64,000 nucleotides of DNA from CAZGEA01 sp964524515 (GTDB taxonomy: Bacteria > Patescibacteriota > Microgenomatia > UBA8517), in contig CAZGEA010000005.1 in assembly GCA_964524515.1 (NCBI GenBank), forward strand, positions 36,065 through 100,064, in the 5' to 3' direction. Each line of letters opens with the position of its first letter. Within the stretch, counting starts at the first letter, position 1. The notes beneath the pieces were generated by a model that was not told the DNA's origin, searched no databases, and saw only the letters and a list, made by a program, of their open reading frames with translations. This document shows, piece by piece, positions 34,557 to 44,063 of the stretch. Position numbers and translations under genes: made by a program.

Positions 34557-34928
34557 TTATTGTATCCATACCTTTATTTTGTCAATGAGCTGACGTGGTG
34601 TAATTTCTGTTTTATGCAAAACATCCAATGCTCCCAGAGACAGTGCCTTGTCCTCCATTTCCTTATTTGATAAATTAGTCATTACAACTATCCGAACATT
34701 CTTATCTTTTGGCATTTTTGTTTTTAATTCATTTAACACTGAGATTCCGTCCAATACAGGTAACATTAAATCAAGTAAAACCAAAGAATAATCTTCTTCC
34801 AATATTTTAGACAACCCTTCCTTCCCATCCTTCGCAATAATTGGGACATATCCACCAGTTCGAAGCTCAGTCGAATAAAGTTCTTGAAGTTGAGGGTCAT
34901 CTTCTACAACCAGAATGTTTCGCGCCAT
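34557..34928 (-). CDS. Receiver-only response regulator 1
   Basis: 123 residues. VVEDDPQLQELY, LLDLMLPVLDGISVL (phospho-Asp near 53), VMTNLS and LHKTEI give a complete CheY-type receiver. No output domain. It follows the histidine kinase by 38 bp and precedes a second stand-alone receiver by 10 bp; the two are paralogous. Confidence 0.92.
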   Translation of the reverse strand: MARNILVVEDDPQLQELYSTELRTGGYVPIIAKDGKEGLSKILEEDYSLVLLDLMLPVLDGISVLNELKTKMPKDKNVRIVVMTNLSNKEMEDKALSLGALDVLHKTEITPRQLIDKIKVWIQ

Positions 34929-34966
34929 TTCTTAAGGCTAACAAATATCATCAATTAAAACAACTG

Positions 34967-37609
34967 CTAGGCTGCCAGAGGCAGAGTAAAACTAAAAGTT
35001 GTACCTTTTCCAGGAACCGACTCAACCAATTTAATGACTCCACCCATCCCCTCCACCATCAATTTTGAAATATACAATCCCAAACCAGTTCCTTTTGTTG
35101 TATCTCTTGTAAAGAGGCTGTCTCCTGCTTGTTGAAATTTCCTAAACAACAAATTCTGATTCACAAGTGGTATCCCTCGTCCCGTATCAACAATGAAAAT
35201 TTCAAGTTGCTTTTCATGAGTCTCAAATCTTATCGAAACAGATCCAGATTCTGTAAACTTCAAGGCATTGCCAACCAAATTAATTAAAATCTCTTTTACT
35301 TTATTTCTGTCAGCCAATATATGAGGCGGCATTGTATTTGGAAGCAAAAGCTTAAGTTCTATGTGACCATTTGCATTTGCTTTAAGTTCTGACAAAACCT
35401 CCTTTGATAAATCAACAATATCAATATCTTCCTTTTTAAACTCAATTCTTTTTTGCTCCAATCTAGACAAATCCAAAAAATCATTTACTATTCCAATAAG
35501 GCGAACGCTTGATTCATGAATATCATCAATCATTTCTTTCAAACTTGGATCTTTAAGATCTTGTAAAAAATAATCCAAAATCATTGAGGTATTTCCTCGA
35601 ATCGAAGTCAAAGGTGTACGAAGTTCATGGCTTGCAATTGAGAAAAATTCATCTTTACTTCTCTCAAGTACTTTTGCCTCAGTAATATCGTCAAGCAAAA
35701 CAACAGTTCCGATTTTTTCATCAACACCTTTAGCATTTGAGATAATTGGAGCAAGTAAAAGTCTAATAGTTGAAACGCCATTTGTAATTTCTTCCGAAAC
35801 AGACTTCAGTTCACTGTGTAATTTATGCAAATCAATCGAGTCCTTAAAAAATGCTTCAATTTCACTAAAATTAGAAATAGGTTTATCGGTTTTCAATATT
35901 TTCTCAGCTGCAGGATTAATAATAAGTACATTTTCGTCAATATCAGTTAAGATAAAACCCAAAGATAAACTGTTAATAGATGATGTAAGACGTGCTTTTT
36001 CATCCTGAAGTTTAATCCAGCCTTCAGTTATTTGCTCTTGAGCTTTCTGTAAAGCATTATTTTTGTCACGCAATTCATGAGTTCTCTCTTCAACAATTTT
36101 TTCAATTCTAGATTTCTCCTCTTTTTCATTTGTCGCATCACGGAAAACTTTAATTGCACCAATCACTTCATTTCCTGAATAAAGTGGTGAAGTAACAGAT
36201 GCAACAGGAAAAACTTTCCCTTTAATAGTGTGATAATAATGTCCATCAGTTATCCCAGTCACAAAAGTTTTTCGCTCCATAATCGACTTATAAAAAGATC
36301 TATAGCTAAGTGTTGCCTGTGTTCCTCCATGATAAACCTGAACAACTTTAGACCAATCTGCGCCAACCGCTTCGGTTTCTGTTACATCAAGCATTGTTTG
36401 AGCAGCTTTATTTATAAGCTTTATTCTGTAATTAGTATCAATAACAAGTAATCCCTCACCCATCGAAGAAATAATTGCCTGAGCTTGGTCTTTTTCAGTT
36501 CTTAAAATTCCCTCTAGTTCTTTGGCATCCTCAAGTAAATTAAGCATGGCCAATTTCGCGTTTTGCAATTCTTTTAATTTATCTGCCAAATCTTCTCGCC
36601 CACTTTCAGCTGCTATTTTTAATTTTTCCAAACTTGCAAGCATTTGGTTAATATCAGCCCCCAAACCAACAATTTCCTGAGTCCCAGATATTTGTACTCT
36701 TTTCGTAAAATCTCCACTTGCACCCATTTTTTTAACCTCTTGACTCAACTTCGAAATAGGAAGCAAAACATTACGACCAATAAAATAATAAAAAACGAAA
36801 AGAAAAATAATCGCGGAACAGATTATAAAAATGGCGATTAAATTTACTGCTGCTATCCCCTGCTGGTAAACATCTCTTGGTCTTTTTACCTCAATTACAA
36901 ATCCATCTTCCCCGTGCACATCTTTTATTTTGACGTATCCAAACATTACATCTTGATTTGTATTTTGTTGTCCTTCGTTTGGCTTTAAAATTCTTAAATC
37001 AAGTTCAGTAGTTTCACTAAGTGAGGTCAGTTCTTTCTGCTCTAGCTGCCTTCCCATAATCAGACTACCATGAACTGGGCCTTGGGCATCATTATTAAGA
37101 ATTGGATATGATGACAGAAGATAAATCCCAAACGGCAAAACAACAATACCATTAACCTCACTATTATATGAATTGTGTGTTACTAACGCAGAATCTTTTT
37201 TTAAATAGTTCTCCAAGCCATCAGGAAGCGGAGTACGTGTTTTGTTGGATAGATCAAAACCACTAGAGTAGACAACATTATTATCGTTATTTAAAAAAAT
37301 AATTAGATTAAGTTTTCCACTCTCAAAAGTCGTATTAATACTTAGATTATCATCAATATACTGTTGGTTTTTATCAACTATAAATTCATAAGTATCGTCC
37401 CAAAAAGCCCAATCTCGATTGTAAAACGAAATGGCAGCTATTCTCTCCGTGAGAGCTTTCTCCACCCTTATTTTGTTCCTATCCATTAAATCAAGCTCAA
37501 CTTTTTCAAAACGCTCAAGCATTACGCTCCTGAAAATTATAATTATAATTCCGACTGCAACTACAGTAACCAAAAAAATAAACAATAATATTCTCTTTGA
37601 CAATGTCAT
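34967..37609 (-). CDS. Hybrid-sensing histidine kinase: CHASE4-HAMP-PAS-PAS-HisKA-HATPase
   Basis: 880 residues. Transmembrane helix 1 (about 8-28), an extracytoplasmic CHASE4 domain (about 55-235, with the signature NRDWAFWDDTYEF), helix 2 (about 255-278), HAMP (about 280-332), a coiled coil, and two PAS domains (about 375-490 and 540-640). The dimerisation domain with the phospho-His in ASHELRTPLTSIRG (near 660) and an ATP-binding domain with NLVGNALKF, DTGRGIP and GTGLGLYISKL follow. All catalytic boxes are intact. It should autophosphorylate on an external signal and pass phosphate to the two receivers downstream. It overlaps the PAS gene by 4 bp. Confidence 0.94.
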   Translation of the reverse strand: MTLSKRILLFIFLVTVVAVGIIIIIFRSVMLERFEKVELDLMDRNKIRVEKALTERIAAISFYNRDWAFWDDTYEFIVDKNQQYIDDNLSINTTFESGKLNLIIFLNNDNNVVYSSGFDLSNKTRTPLPDGLENYLKKDSALVTHNSYNSEVNGIVVLPFGIYLLSSYPILNNDAQGPVHGSLIMGRQLEQKELTSLSETTELDLRILKPNEGQQNTNQDVMFGYVKIKDVHGEDGFVIEVKRPRDVYQQGIAAVNLIAIFIICSAIIFLFVFYYFIGRNVLLPISKLSQEVKKMGASGDFTKRVQISGTQEIVGLGADINQMLASLEKLKIAAESGREDLADKLKELQNAKLAMLNLLEDAKELEGILRTEKDQAQAIISSMGEGLLVIDTNYRIKLINKAAQTMLDVTETEAVGADWSKVVQVYHGGTQATLSYRSFYKSIMERKTFVTGITDGHYYHTIKGKVFPVASVTSPLYSGNEVIGAIKVFRDATNEKEEKSRIEKIVEERTHELRDKNNALQKAQEQITEGWIKLQDEKARLTSSINSLSLGFILTDIDENVLIINPAAEKILKTDKPISNFSEIEAFFKDSIDLHKLHSELKSVSEEITNGVSTIRLLLAPIISNAKGVDEKIGTVVLLDDITEAKVLERSKDEFFSIASHELRTPLTSIRGNTSMILDYFLQDLKDPSLKEMIDDIHESSVRLIGIVNDFLDLSRLEQKRIEFKKEDIDIVDLSKEVLSELKANANGHIELKLLLPNTMPPHILADRNKVKEILINLVGNALKFTESGSVSIRFETHEKQLEIFIVDTGRGIPLVNQNLLFRKFQQAGDSLFTRDTTKGTGLGLYISKLMVEGMGGVIKLVESVPGKGTTFSFTLPLAA

Positions 37610-38337
37610 TTCTGCTCACCTTTCAATGTAGATATCTCACTTTGTAAAGATAAAATTTTATTTTTAAGCTCTATCATTTTTAGCTCTCGTCCAATCATTA
37701 ACTTATTCATCTTTTCAAGTTCGCCCATTTGCTCATTTAGTTTGTCCTGAGCAAGTCTTCTGCTTGTAGTATCTACAACTGTTGAGACCATTAAATTCTG
37801 GCCTACAATAAGAATATTTCTTGCAGTAACATATTTTTTTTCTCCAGTATTGGTAGTTATCATCAAATCATCCCATTTCATACGATTTGGGTCACCACTT
37901 TTAATATCTTCGCTAATTTGTTTTTTAATCTGTAAACGATATTCAACATCTGGATAAATTTTCTCAAAAAACTCATCTGTTGAGGATAAAACATCTCTAT
38001 TCCATCCATAAATCTTTTCAAAGTCCGAGTTAATGAAAACTATTTTTCCATCATCAATTTTATTTACTGAAATCCCAACCTGGATATTGTTTAAAACTTT
38101 TTCAATAAATTCATTTTTATTCTTAAGCTCATCAAGAGATTTTTGAATATTTGTGTTTAATTCAGACATTTCTCTTGATGAAAGCTCAAGTGAACGCTCG
38201 ATTAACTTTCTATCTTCTTCGTAATTAATATATGTTGCACTTATAACATCAAAAAATTTAAGAAGCTCAGGAGTAATTTGAAAAGCAGAACCTAAATTTT
38301 TTTCAAGTTGACGCTTGAATGTGGGATGGAAATCCAT
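37606..38337 (-). CDS. PAS-domain signalling protein with coiled coils
   Basis: 243 residues, cytoplasmic. An N-terminal helical region (about 1-65, with YEEDRKLIERSLELSSREM, a segment often found before PAS domains in histidine kinases) is followed by a PAS domain (about 75-200: NNIQVGISV, FINSDFEKIYGW, ARNILI) and a long C-terminal coiled coil. No kinase or output domain, so it is probably a partner of the kinase translated next to it. A TATACT box (38344-38349) ends 6 nt before the ATG, suggesting a leaderless start. Confidence 0.82.
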   Translation of the reverse strand: MDFHPTFKRQLEKNLGSAFQITPELLKFFDVISATYINYEEDRKLIERSLELSSREMSELNTNIQKSLDELKNKNEFIEKVLNNIQVGISVNKIDDGKIVFINSDFEKIYGWNRDVLSSTDEFFEKIYPDVEYRLQIKKQISEDIKSGDPNRMKWDDLMITTNTGEKKYVTARNILIVGQNLMVSTVVDTTSRRLAQDKLNEQMGELEKMNKLMIGRELKMIELKNKILSLQSEISTLKGEQK

Positions 38338-38404
38338 AAATTAAGTATAAACTACTTAAAGATCAATGGGGTGTTGTATTTTTTAATTAAAATATAAAAA
38401 AGTA

Positions 38405-39556
38405 TTAAACTTCATGAAGAGTGGTTATTGTCATTGTTTGATTATGAAGCTCGCACTGATTCTCGGATGCTGCTGTAGGACAAATTTCCCCGTATGAATA
38501 AAAGCCAATCATCGCAGATTGAGGTCCAACCTTTGATCTAACAGCTTCAAGTTCTTCTTCCACTCTCTCTTTTAGAACTAATTTTCTTCCAATACAACTT
38601 ATGAGAATGGCAACTTGCGGTATCCCTTCTGCTAATTTTTCAAGTGCCGAGCTCGCCGCTCCAGATGCACCATCAATCAATCTATCAAAATTGGCTTTCA
38701 TAAGCTTGGCATAAACACCCTCTGGCATATCACCTGCAAAAACAATACTTTGATCTTGATCGTTAACAGAAAGGAGTGTACGTACTAGTTCAACTTCATT
38801 TCCTTTAGGATCTTTGATTCTAATTGAGAGAGGAAACAAAAGACCGCTTCCAGGAAGATCTTTTGCTTTTTCGCCTAGATATTCTTTATACAAAGAAAGA
38901 GCAGGTTTTCCGTCTAATTCATAAAGAATATTTGCTTTTGACTTAGTAATTTTTCTCTCCACCCCAAAAGAATCCCAGCCACCCAAGCTTCCATATCCAA
39001 CCTTAAGGCTATTGCTATAAAAGCCAACTATAACAATATTTTTACTTGTCGCAACACTATTTAAACCTACATACGTCTCTTTAAAATTAGCACCATCACC
39101 CACAAGTCCTCCTGTTACAGCAATATTTTTTGGTAAAATTTCAGTTAATCCGCGAACCAATTCAGTACCATTCACAATTTGACCATCTGAAAAAACCATT
39201 ACATGAACAAGACCTTCACTTGGAATATCTGAAGCAAGACGTTTACCTGCATCATAACTTTCTTCCACTGTTGAAAGATTGGTTGTCGAAAATTTAAGAT
39301 TGGTCTTCTCAAAATGAAGTCCAGACAAGACTACTGTTTCATCACTAACTTTTGAATCCAAAATTTCACCTGCAGTTGAAGCAGTCAAAATATTTGAAGA
39401 AGGATACATTTCTTTTATTTGATTAAATGTATTTGGATCTTTTATTAATTGACTCGAACCAAACGCCAAAACCAATTGAGGATCAGATGAAAGATTAGAA
39501 GATAACTCTTGCCAACCTTGTTCTTTTGTCCACTTTTTTTGTTGAGAAGTGATCAT
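38405..39556 (-). CDS. FIST domain sensory protein
   Basis: About 383 residues with FIST_N (about 25-220: VLAFGSSQLI, TASTAGEI, VMVFSDGQ, GGLVGDGANF) and FIST_C (about 225-370: LDGKPALSLYKEYLG, then CIGRKLVLKERVEEEL and GFYSYGEICP). FIST is a small-ligand sensory module; family members called NosP bind haem and NO and act with a neighbouring histidine kinase, an arrangement like this one. The frame is open to 39589; the Met at 39556 follows a TATACT box by 8 nt and avoids overlap with the upstream gene. Confidence 0.88.
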   Translation of the reverse strand: MITSQQKKWTKEQGWQELSSNLSSDPQLVLAFGSSQLIKDPNTFNQIKEMYPSSNILTASTAGEILDSKVSDETVVLSGLHFEKTNLKFSTTNLSTVEESYDAGKRLASDIPSEGLVHVMVFSDGQIVNGTELVRGLTEILPKNIAVTGGLVGDGANFKETYVGLNSVATSKNIVIVGFYSNSLKVGYGSLGGWDSFGVERKITKSKANILYELDGKPALSLYKEYLGEKAKDLPGSGLLFPLSIRIKDPKGNEVELVRTLLSVNDQDQSIVFAGDMPEGVYAKLMKANFDRLIDGASGAASSALEKLAEGIPQVAILISCIGRKLVLKERVEEELEAVRSKVGPQSAMIGFYSYGEICPTAASENQCELHNQTMTITTLHEV

Positions 39557-39572
39557 CTTTTTTAAGTATATA

Positions 39573-41147
39573 CTAAAGCTGTTTAGCAATGTAACGAGAA
39601 ACTAAATATGAAGGAATTATACTTACCAAAATCATAACTGAAGTTAAAATAAATGTTAATTCTATTGATCGGCTAGCCGCCTTTAAAACTCCAATTTGCG
39701 AACGTGCAACAAATAGCATACCTATTGGATTATTATCCACATTCTTTAGTGGAAGGTATGCTGCAAAAAGCGGTTTATTATTAATGTTAACAGACCCTGA
39801 ATAGCTTTGTGCATCACGAAGAACCTTTTCTTTTATTATTTTTGATTCTTCTTTAACACCAACAAGACGCGATTTATTATCTGATCCAACAAGCGTCGTT
39901 GCCGATAGCGAATTATCTGAATAAAGTGATGCTTCAAGTCCTGTTGCTTTTTTAATTCCATCAACAAACGCATTGTCAACTTGAGTGCCTACCATTACAG
40001 CCCCAATTATATTTTGGTCACTTTTAATGGGAGATGCTCCTCTTAATGAAAGTTCAGGAACCAACACTCCATCTTTAGTAGCTGCAGATGATGCACTCTG
40101 CCCGACCAATGCTCTTTTAATTAAAACGTCATCAGAAAGTGATCCTCCAACTTTCTCTTTATCTTCTCCCCGAGCTACAATTTGTCCATTTGTATCAACA
40201 ATTACCAAAAAACTATTATTTTTTGATAGCAATAACTCCTCAGCAATAGCTGCAAGTTTTGGTCTATCTTTTTGCACTAAAGCATCGATCACATTTTGGT
40301 TTTGTGCAATAGTTTGCGCATCTCCCACACTTGCCTCTTTTTTACTAACTAATGCATACTCCAAAACTCTTACATCCGACTCAAGTTGTTTTGTTGTTTC
40401 ATCTTCAATATTTTTAAGAAGCAAAGCAGTAAAACAAACAGTTGTAATTAAAAATATTACCAAAACCATAGAACTTATAATCATAAAAAGTTGAGTTTGA
40501 AATTGCTTTAAAAGATATCCAAATACCCATCTTCCAAGGATAAAAATACCTACTAATAACAATAAATGTTCTATTATCCAAAGTGGACCCAATGCAGTAA
40601 CTAAATTATAAATATCAACATTATCAGTTGCTCGAAAAAGTGAGGCTAAAGAAAAAAACTCTGAAAAAGTTATAAAAGCAAAAGACAAAGTTACAAGTTT
40701 TAGGTGTCTTTCCAGGCCATATGTTGCTCTACGGAAATAAAAAATTGTAATTAAAAGTGCAAGAAAAAATGGTGTAACTTGAAGTAATACTATTGATGTT
40801 ATAGCAAAAGGAACAATAAAAGCATTTACTTTAGGTTTAGGTTGAAGTTTTTCAGTCCCGACACTAAATAAAACAAACAAGTAACCTAAGTTTCGAAAAA
40901 TGATTTGAACCCAGAGATGCAGACTTTCTGGAACCAAAGAATTTCCCAAAAGTGCTACCTCCAAAAAGGCAGCATGAATTACAAAAGAAAGTGTTAGAAG
41001 AACAAAACCTGCGGCTCTAAGTAAGCCATTGATATTTTTGTCAGATTTCCAAGCATCATAATAAAGCCACGATACTCCAAAAAAAACTAATGCAGCAAAC
41101 AAATTAACCGCAAAATGAACATTCTCTAAAAAAAATTGGTTCCACAT
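39573..41147 (-). CDS. Seven-TM plus Cache sensor truncated before HAMP
   Basis: 524 residues. About seven transmembrane helices in the first 215 residues (MASE-like), another helix (about 218-240), and an extracytoplasmic Cache-type domain (about 245-490) with FLVIVDTNGQIVARGEDKEKVGG and GASPIKSDQNIIGAVMVGT. A last membrane helix ends in SRYIAKQL. In chemoreceptors and kinases that sequence runs straight into HAMP, but here a stop follows at once, so there is no output domain. It may signal through membrane contacts with the kinase. Its ATG shares a base with the previous stop. Confidence 0.78.
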   Translation of the reverse strand: MWNQFFLENVHFAVNLFAALVFFGVSWLYYDAWKSDKNINGLLRAAGFVLLTLSFVIHAAFLEVALLGNSLVPESLHLWVQIIFRNLGYLFVLFSVGTEKLQPKPKVNAFIVPFAITSIVLLQVTPFFLALLITIFYFRRATYGLERHLKLVTLSFAFITFSEFFSLASLFRATDNVDIYNLVTALGPLWIIEHLLLLVGIFILGRWVFGYLLKQFQTQLFMIISSMVLVIFLITTVCFTALLLKNIEDETTKQLESDVRVLEYALVSKKEASVGDAQTIAQNQNVIDALVQKDRPKLAAIAEELLLSKNNSFLVIVDTNGQIVARGEDKEKVGGSLSDDVLIKRALVGQSASSAATKDGVLVPELSLRGASPIKSDQNIIGAVMVGTQVDNAFVDGIKKATGLEASLYSDNSLSATTLVGSDNKSRLVGVKEESKIIKEKVLRDAQSYSGSVNINNKPLFAAYLPLKNVDNNPIGMLFVARSQIGVLKAASRSIELTFILTSVMILVSIIPSYLVSRYIAKQL

Positions 41148-43330
41148 TAGTTAATTAAATTATCCAACAATTCTTGTCTACTTAATACACCCGACTTTAT
41201 TTTTACAATAACACCTTTTCTATCTATAAAAAAATGTGTTGGAATATTTGTTAATTTAAGAGGACCAACCAAAACACCATCAGGATCAGTTACATATTTA
41301 ATATCATATCCCCCTCTTTTAACAAAAATATTCGCTGATGAAATTGTATTTTGCGAAAAAATAATTAAGGAATTAATTGTATCTTTTTGAATTAACTCGT
41401 TCAAAATTGATAACTGTGCAGATCCTTGAGGGTGCCAGATTGAAAGCAATGTTATAACTGTTGGTTTTCCTCTCAAATTTGTTCCTTCAAAATCATTAAA
41501 TTTAAAATAAGGAAATTCTTTATTTAGTAATGAATTATCAAAGTATTCTTGTCTTTCCTTTCCTAATTCTAAACTTACAAATGTTTGTCTAAAATCAGGA
41601 AGTGGAAACGTAATCGGACCAAGTACAAAAGCCCGCTTTTCTTCAAGTTCAAAATTTGAATTAACAATAGAAGTATTCTTTATAGTAAAAATATTTGTTT
41701 TTAGGGTGCGATAAAAAGATGAGTTTATTTGAATATAATAAGTCCCTGGAGGCAACATTAACGAATATTTTCCTTGAGGTGCATCTTGAGGATTCTCTTG
41801 TCCATAACCATCTCCATTCCACAAATTAAATCTTTGAAGGTCATTGTCAAAATAATAAACTGAAATTCTTGAATCATTAATTGTCCTTCCATTCATTGAT
41901 TTTATATTGCCATTTGGAAGTACATTGATAACACTCAATTCTTGTTGAATATTATTTCCCGCACCATCGATTGCATGCGCATTAATTTTATAAATTCCAG
42001 GTGTTGGGAAATCTAGTGTTGCAGACCAAAACCCATTTTCAATATTTCTTGTTGCCGCAAACGATATGTCATTTGCAACAAGTTTAATTTCAGTCGGACC
42101 TCCAACCGCTGAAAAAGTCAATTTAATTTTGACACCTACTAAAGTGTCCACAATACCGTCTTCCCCAGAATCTATAATTTGTGGACCAGTTGAAAATATT
42201 CCTGCACCAATTTGGGGTGGCAATCTATCTATAACCAATACTTGTGGCTTTGAAGTTTGAACATTTCCACTTGTATCAGTTGACCTAACTAAAATTTGAT
42301 AATTTCCATCTTCCAAACCAATTGGTCTAAAAGCAAAATTTACAATTAAATCACCAGTTTTAAAATTGGTCTCAGCAGGTAACCAATTTTTGCCCTCATC
42401 TACAGAATACTCAACTCCAGCTATTCCCCTTGCATCAGTCGTATTACCTTCAATGGTTGGAGTTGATTCGTAATTTTGTAAAAAATCAGTCAAAAATTCT
42501 ATTTTAGGTGGAGTGGTATCAGGAACAGGGGTTGGAGATGGAGATGGAGTAACCAGTGTTGTAGTAGTCACTGTTGTCGTAACAGTTACAGTCGCACCCG
42601 CTGCAGCTGTTGTAAAACTATTATCAGAAGACTGAATGGAATTTTGGCTACTATCGATACTTGTGATGCGAAAATGATATGTCGTACTTGCTGATAAACT
42701 AGATAAGCTTATCGAGTGAGAAGTTGAAGATGTTGAATCAGTATCAAAACTTCCATAACTTGTTGTTGTTCCATAATCAATTCTCCCAGTCGTACTTCCA
42801 CCTGTCGACCAAGTGATTGTTGCACTTGTATCGGCTGCAGCTACACGAATATTAGAAATTGCCAAAAGCGCCTGCGTGTTTGCAGAAATCGAAACAGAAC
42901 TATCTCCAGCACACGATGTTGGTTCATCACCTTCGGAAGTATTTGATGCCTGGATTGTAAAAGCACTAGAAGAAACAGCATTATTCCCTGTCGTAATTCC
43001 AATACTAAAATCCCCACTTTCACCCGCTGATAATGATGTTTGTATTGTCACCCAGGATCCGTCAGGATCCACCGTTACAATTCCCACACTCGGACCATCT
43101 CCTGATGTTATCGTAAAATCAGACGAAGGTCGTGCTACTTTTACCCAATGTAAAAGATTACCTTCGCTATCACTATTTGTAATTGTAAATACCAAAGTCG
43201 AAGTGCCACCACCATCTAAAGAAGTAGGGGCAACCACCACACTGCAAGAACCCAAAGCACTTTTCGCTTCTCTGGGGAAAAATAGAAGTGAAACAATAAT
43301 GGCTACCAAAAAAATCAATATTCTGGGCAT
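41147..43330 (-). CDS. Secreted Fn3/Ig-like protein with cysteine-less TlpA-type thioredoxin domain
   Basis: About 727 residues from the Met at 43330, which gives a good signal peptide (PRILIFLVAIIVSLLFF, cleavage near AKSA). Order: a beta-sandwich with SCSVVV and SCAGD cysteines, an Fn3 domain (about 165-245), a Thr/Val then Pro/Ser linker, two Ig-like domains (PPKIEF and PPQIG starts), a carboxypeptidase-regulatory-like module (GKYSLMLPPGTYYIQI), and a C-terminal TlpA-like domain. The usual WCxxC is WHPQGS, so it cannot do thiol exchange. It heads the signalling operon and may be its extracellular sensor or scaffold. The frame continues to 43462, but that extension has no signal-peptide logic. 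Confidence 0.8.
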   Translation of the reverse strand: MPRILIFLVAIIVSLLFFPREAKSALGSCSVVVAPTSLDGGGTSTLVFTITNSDSEGNLLHWVKVARPSSDFTITSGDGPSVGIVTVDPDGSWVTIQTSLSAGESGDFSIGITTGNNAVSSSAFTIQASNTSEGDEPTSCAGDSSVSISANTQALLAISNIRVAAADTSATITWSTGGSTTGRIDYGTTTSYGSFDTDSTSSTSHSISLSSLSASTTYHFRITSIDSSQNSIQSSDNSFTTAAAGATVTVTTTVTTTTLVTPSPSPTPVPDTTPPKIEFLTDFLQNYESTPTIEGNTTDARGIAGVEYSVDEGKNWLPAETNFKTGDLIVNFAFRPIGLEDGNYQILVRSTDTSGNVQTSKPQVLVIDRLPPQIGAGIFSTGPQIIDSGEDGIVDTLVGVKIKLTFSAVGGPTEIKLVANDISFAATRNIENGFWSATLDFPTPGIYKINAHAIDGAGNNIQQELSVINVLPNGNIKSMNGRTINDSRISVYYFDNDLQRFNLWNGDGYGQENPQDAPQGKYSLMLPPGTYYIQINSSFYRTLKTNIFTIKNTSIVNSNFELEEKRAFVLGPITFPLPDFRQTFVSLELGKERQEYFDNSLLNKEFPYFKFNDFEGTNLRGKPTVITLLSIWHPQGSAQLSILNELIQKDTINSLIIFSQNTISSANIFVKRGGYDIKYVTDPDGVLVGPLKLTNIPTHFFIDRKGVIVKIKSGVLSRQELLDNLIN

Positions 43331-43387
43331 GTGTAAGTTAATATTAATCTTCTCTGTTGTATGTAGCAATAATAAGGCCAGATGGTA

Positions 43388-43393
43388 TATAAT
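43388..43393 (+). promoter_or_regulatory. -10 box, leaderless, for the methyltransferase at 43401
   Basis: Perfect TATAAT ends 7 nt before the ATG at 43401. No clear -35 at the usual distance. It lies in the narrow divergent interval with the secreted Fn3/TlpA-like gene. Confidence 0.55.
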
Positions 43394-43400
43394 CCCGAGT

Positions 43401-43988
43401 ATGGCAAGCAAACCCAAAAAAGAAAAGAAAGAAACAAACCTAATTAAATTCAAAGTTGGCAAAAAAAATTTTGAACTTCTTCATCCATTTCGACTTGACA
43501 TTGCATGTGGACAAAACAAAACTCCAGGTTTTTTTGGCGTAGACATTGCAGATTCAAAAGAAGTAGATGCTGTATGGGATTTAGAAAAATTTCCATGGCC
43601 ATTTCCAGACAATAGTGTTGATGAAGCAGTTTGCAATCACTATATAGAACACACCAAAGATTTAATCGCATTTATGAATGAAGTCCATAGAATCTTGCGT
43701 CCCGGTGCACAAATTTTGTTTCGCGCACCGTATTACAATTCCATGCGCGCATGGCAAGATCCAACCCACACAAGAGCAATTTCTGAAGCCACTTTCCTCT
43801 ATTACAATCAAGATTGGCTCAAAGCTAATAAACTTGATCACTATCCGATAAAAGCAGATTTTGATTTTAGTTTTGGTTATGATTTTGCTCCAGATTGGGC
43901 AATGCGAGCAGAAGAATCAAGAGCATTTGCAGTAAGACATTACACAAATGTTGTTATGGATATCCAAGCAATTTTAACTAAAAAATAA
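43401..43988 (+). CDS. SAM methyltransferase (Methyltransf_11-like)
   Basis: 195 residues. LDIACGQNKTPGFFGVDIAD (motif I and II), VWDLEKFPWPFPDNSVDEAVCNHYIEHT and FMNEVHRILRPGAQI are typical of a methyltransferase group common beside phage-like and glycan genes. A much longer frame is open upstream to 42813, but it runs antisense through the Fn3 gene; the ATG at 43401 directly after TATAAT is the start. Substrate unknown. Confidence 0.82.
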   Translation: MASKPKKEKKETNLIKFKVGKKNFELLHPFRLDIACGQNKTPGFFGVDIADSKEVDAVWDLEKFPWPFPDNSVDEAVCNHYIEHTKDLIAFMNEVHRILRPGAQILFRAPYYNSMRAWQDPTHTRAISEATFLYYNQDWLKANKLDHYPIKADFDFSFGYDFAPDWAMRAEESRAFAVRHYTNVVMDIQAILTKK

Positions 43989-44011
43989 ACCAGATTTCCC
44001 CTTATGAGATG

Positions 44012-44063
44012 CCTAAATTCTGCGATCACCATTTGTGCTCATTTGTGCTAGAGTTTAGGAAGA
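44012..44063 (+). promoter_or_regulatory. Leader hairpin over the RBS of the giant Ser/Pro protein
   Basis: CCTAAATTC (44012-44020) pairs with GAGTTTAGG (44051-44059; nine pairs, one T-G). The second arm includes the AGG of the Shine-Dalgarno AGGAAGA (44057-44063) directly before ATG 44064. The loop holds a 10-nt tandem repeat, ATTTGTGCTC then ATTTGTGCTA (44031-44050). This suggests translation control by RNA structure. Confidence 0.45.

Noticed and set aside
42813..43400. Long N-terminal extension of the methyltransferase at 43401
   Set aside because: It runs antisense through the secreted Fn3 gene; TATAAT and the methyltransferase fold begin at the ATG 43401.
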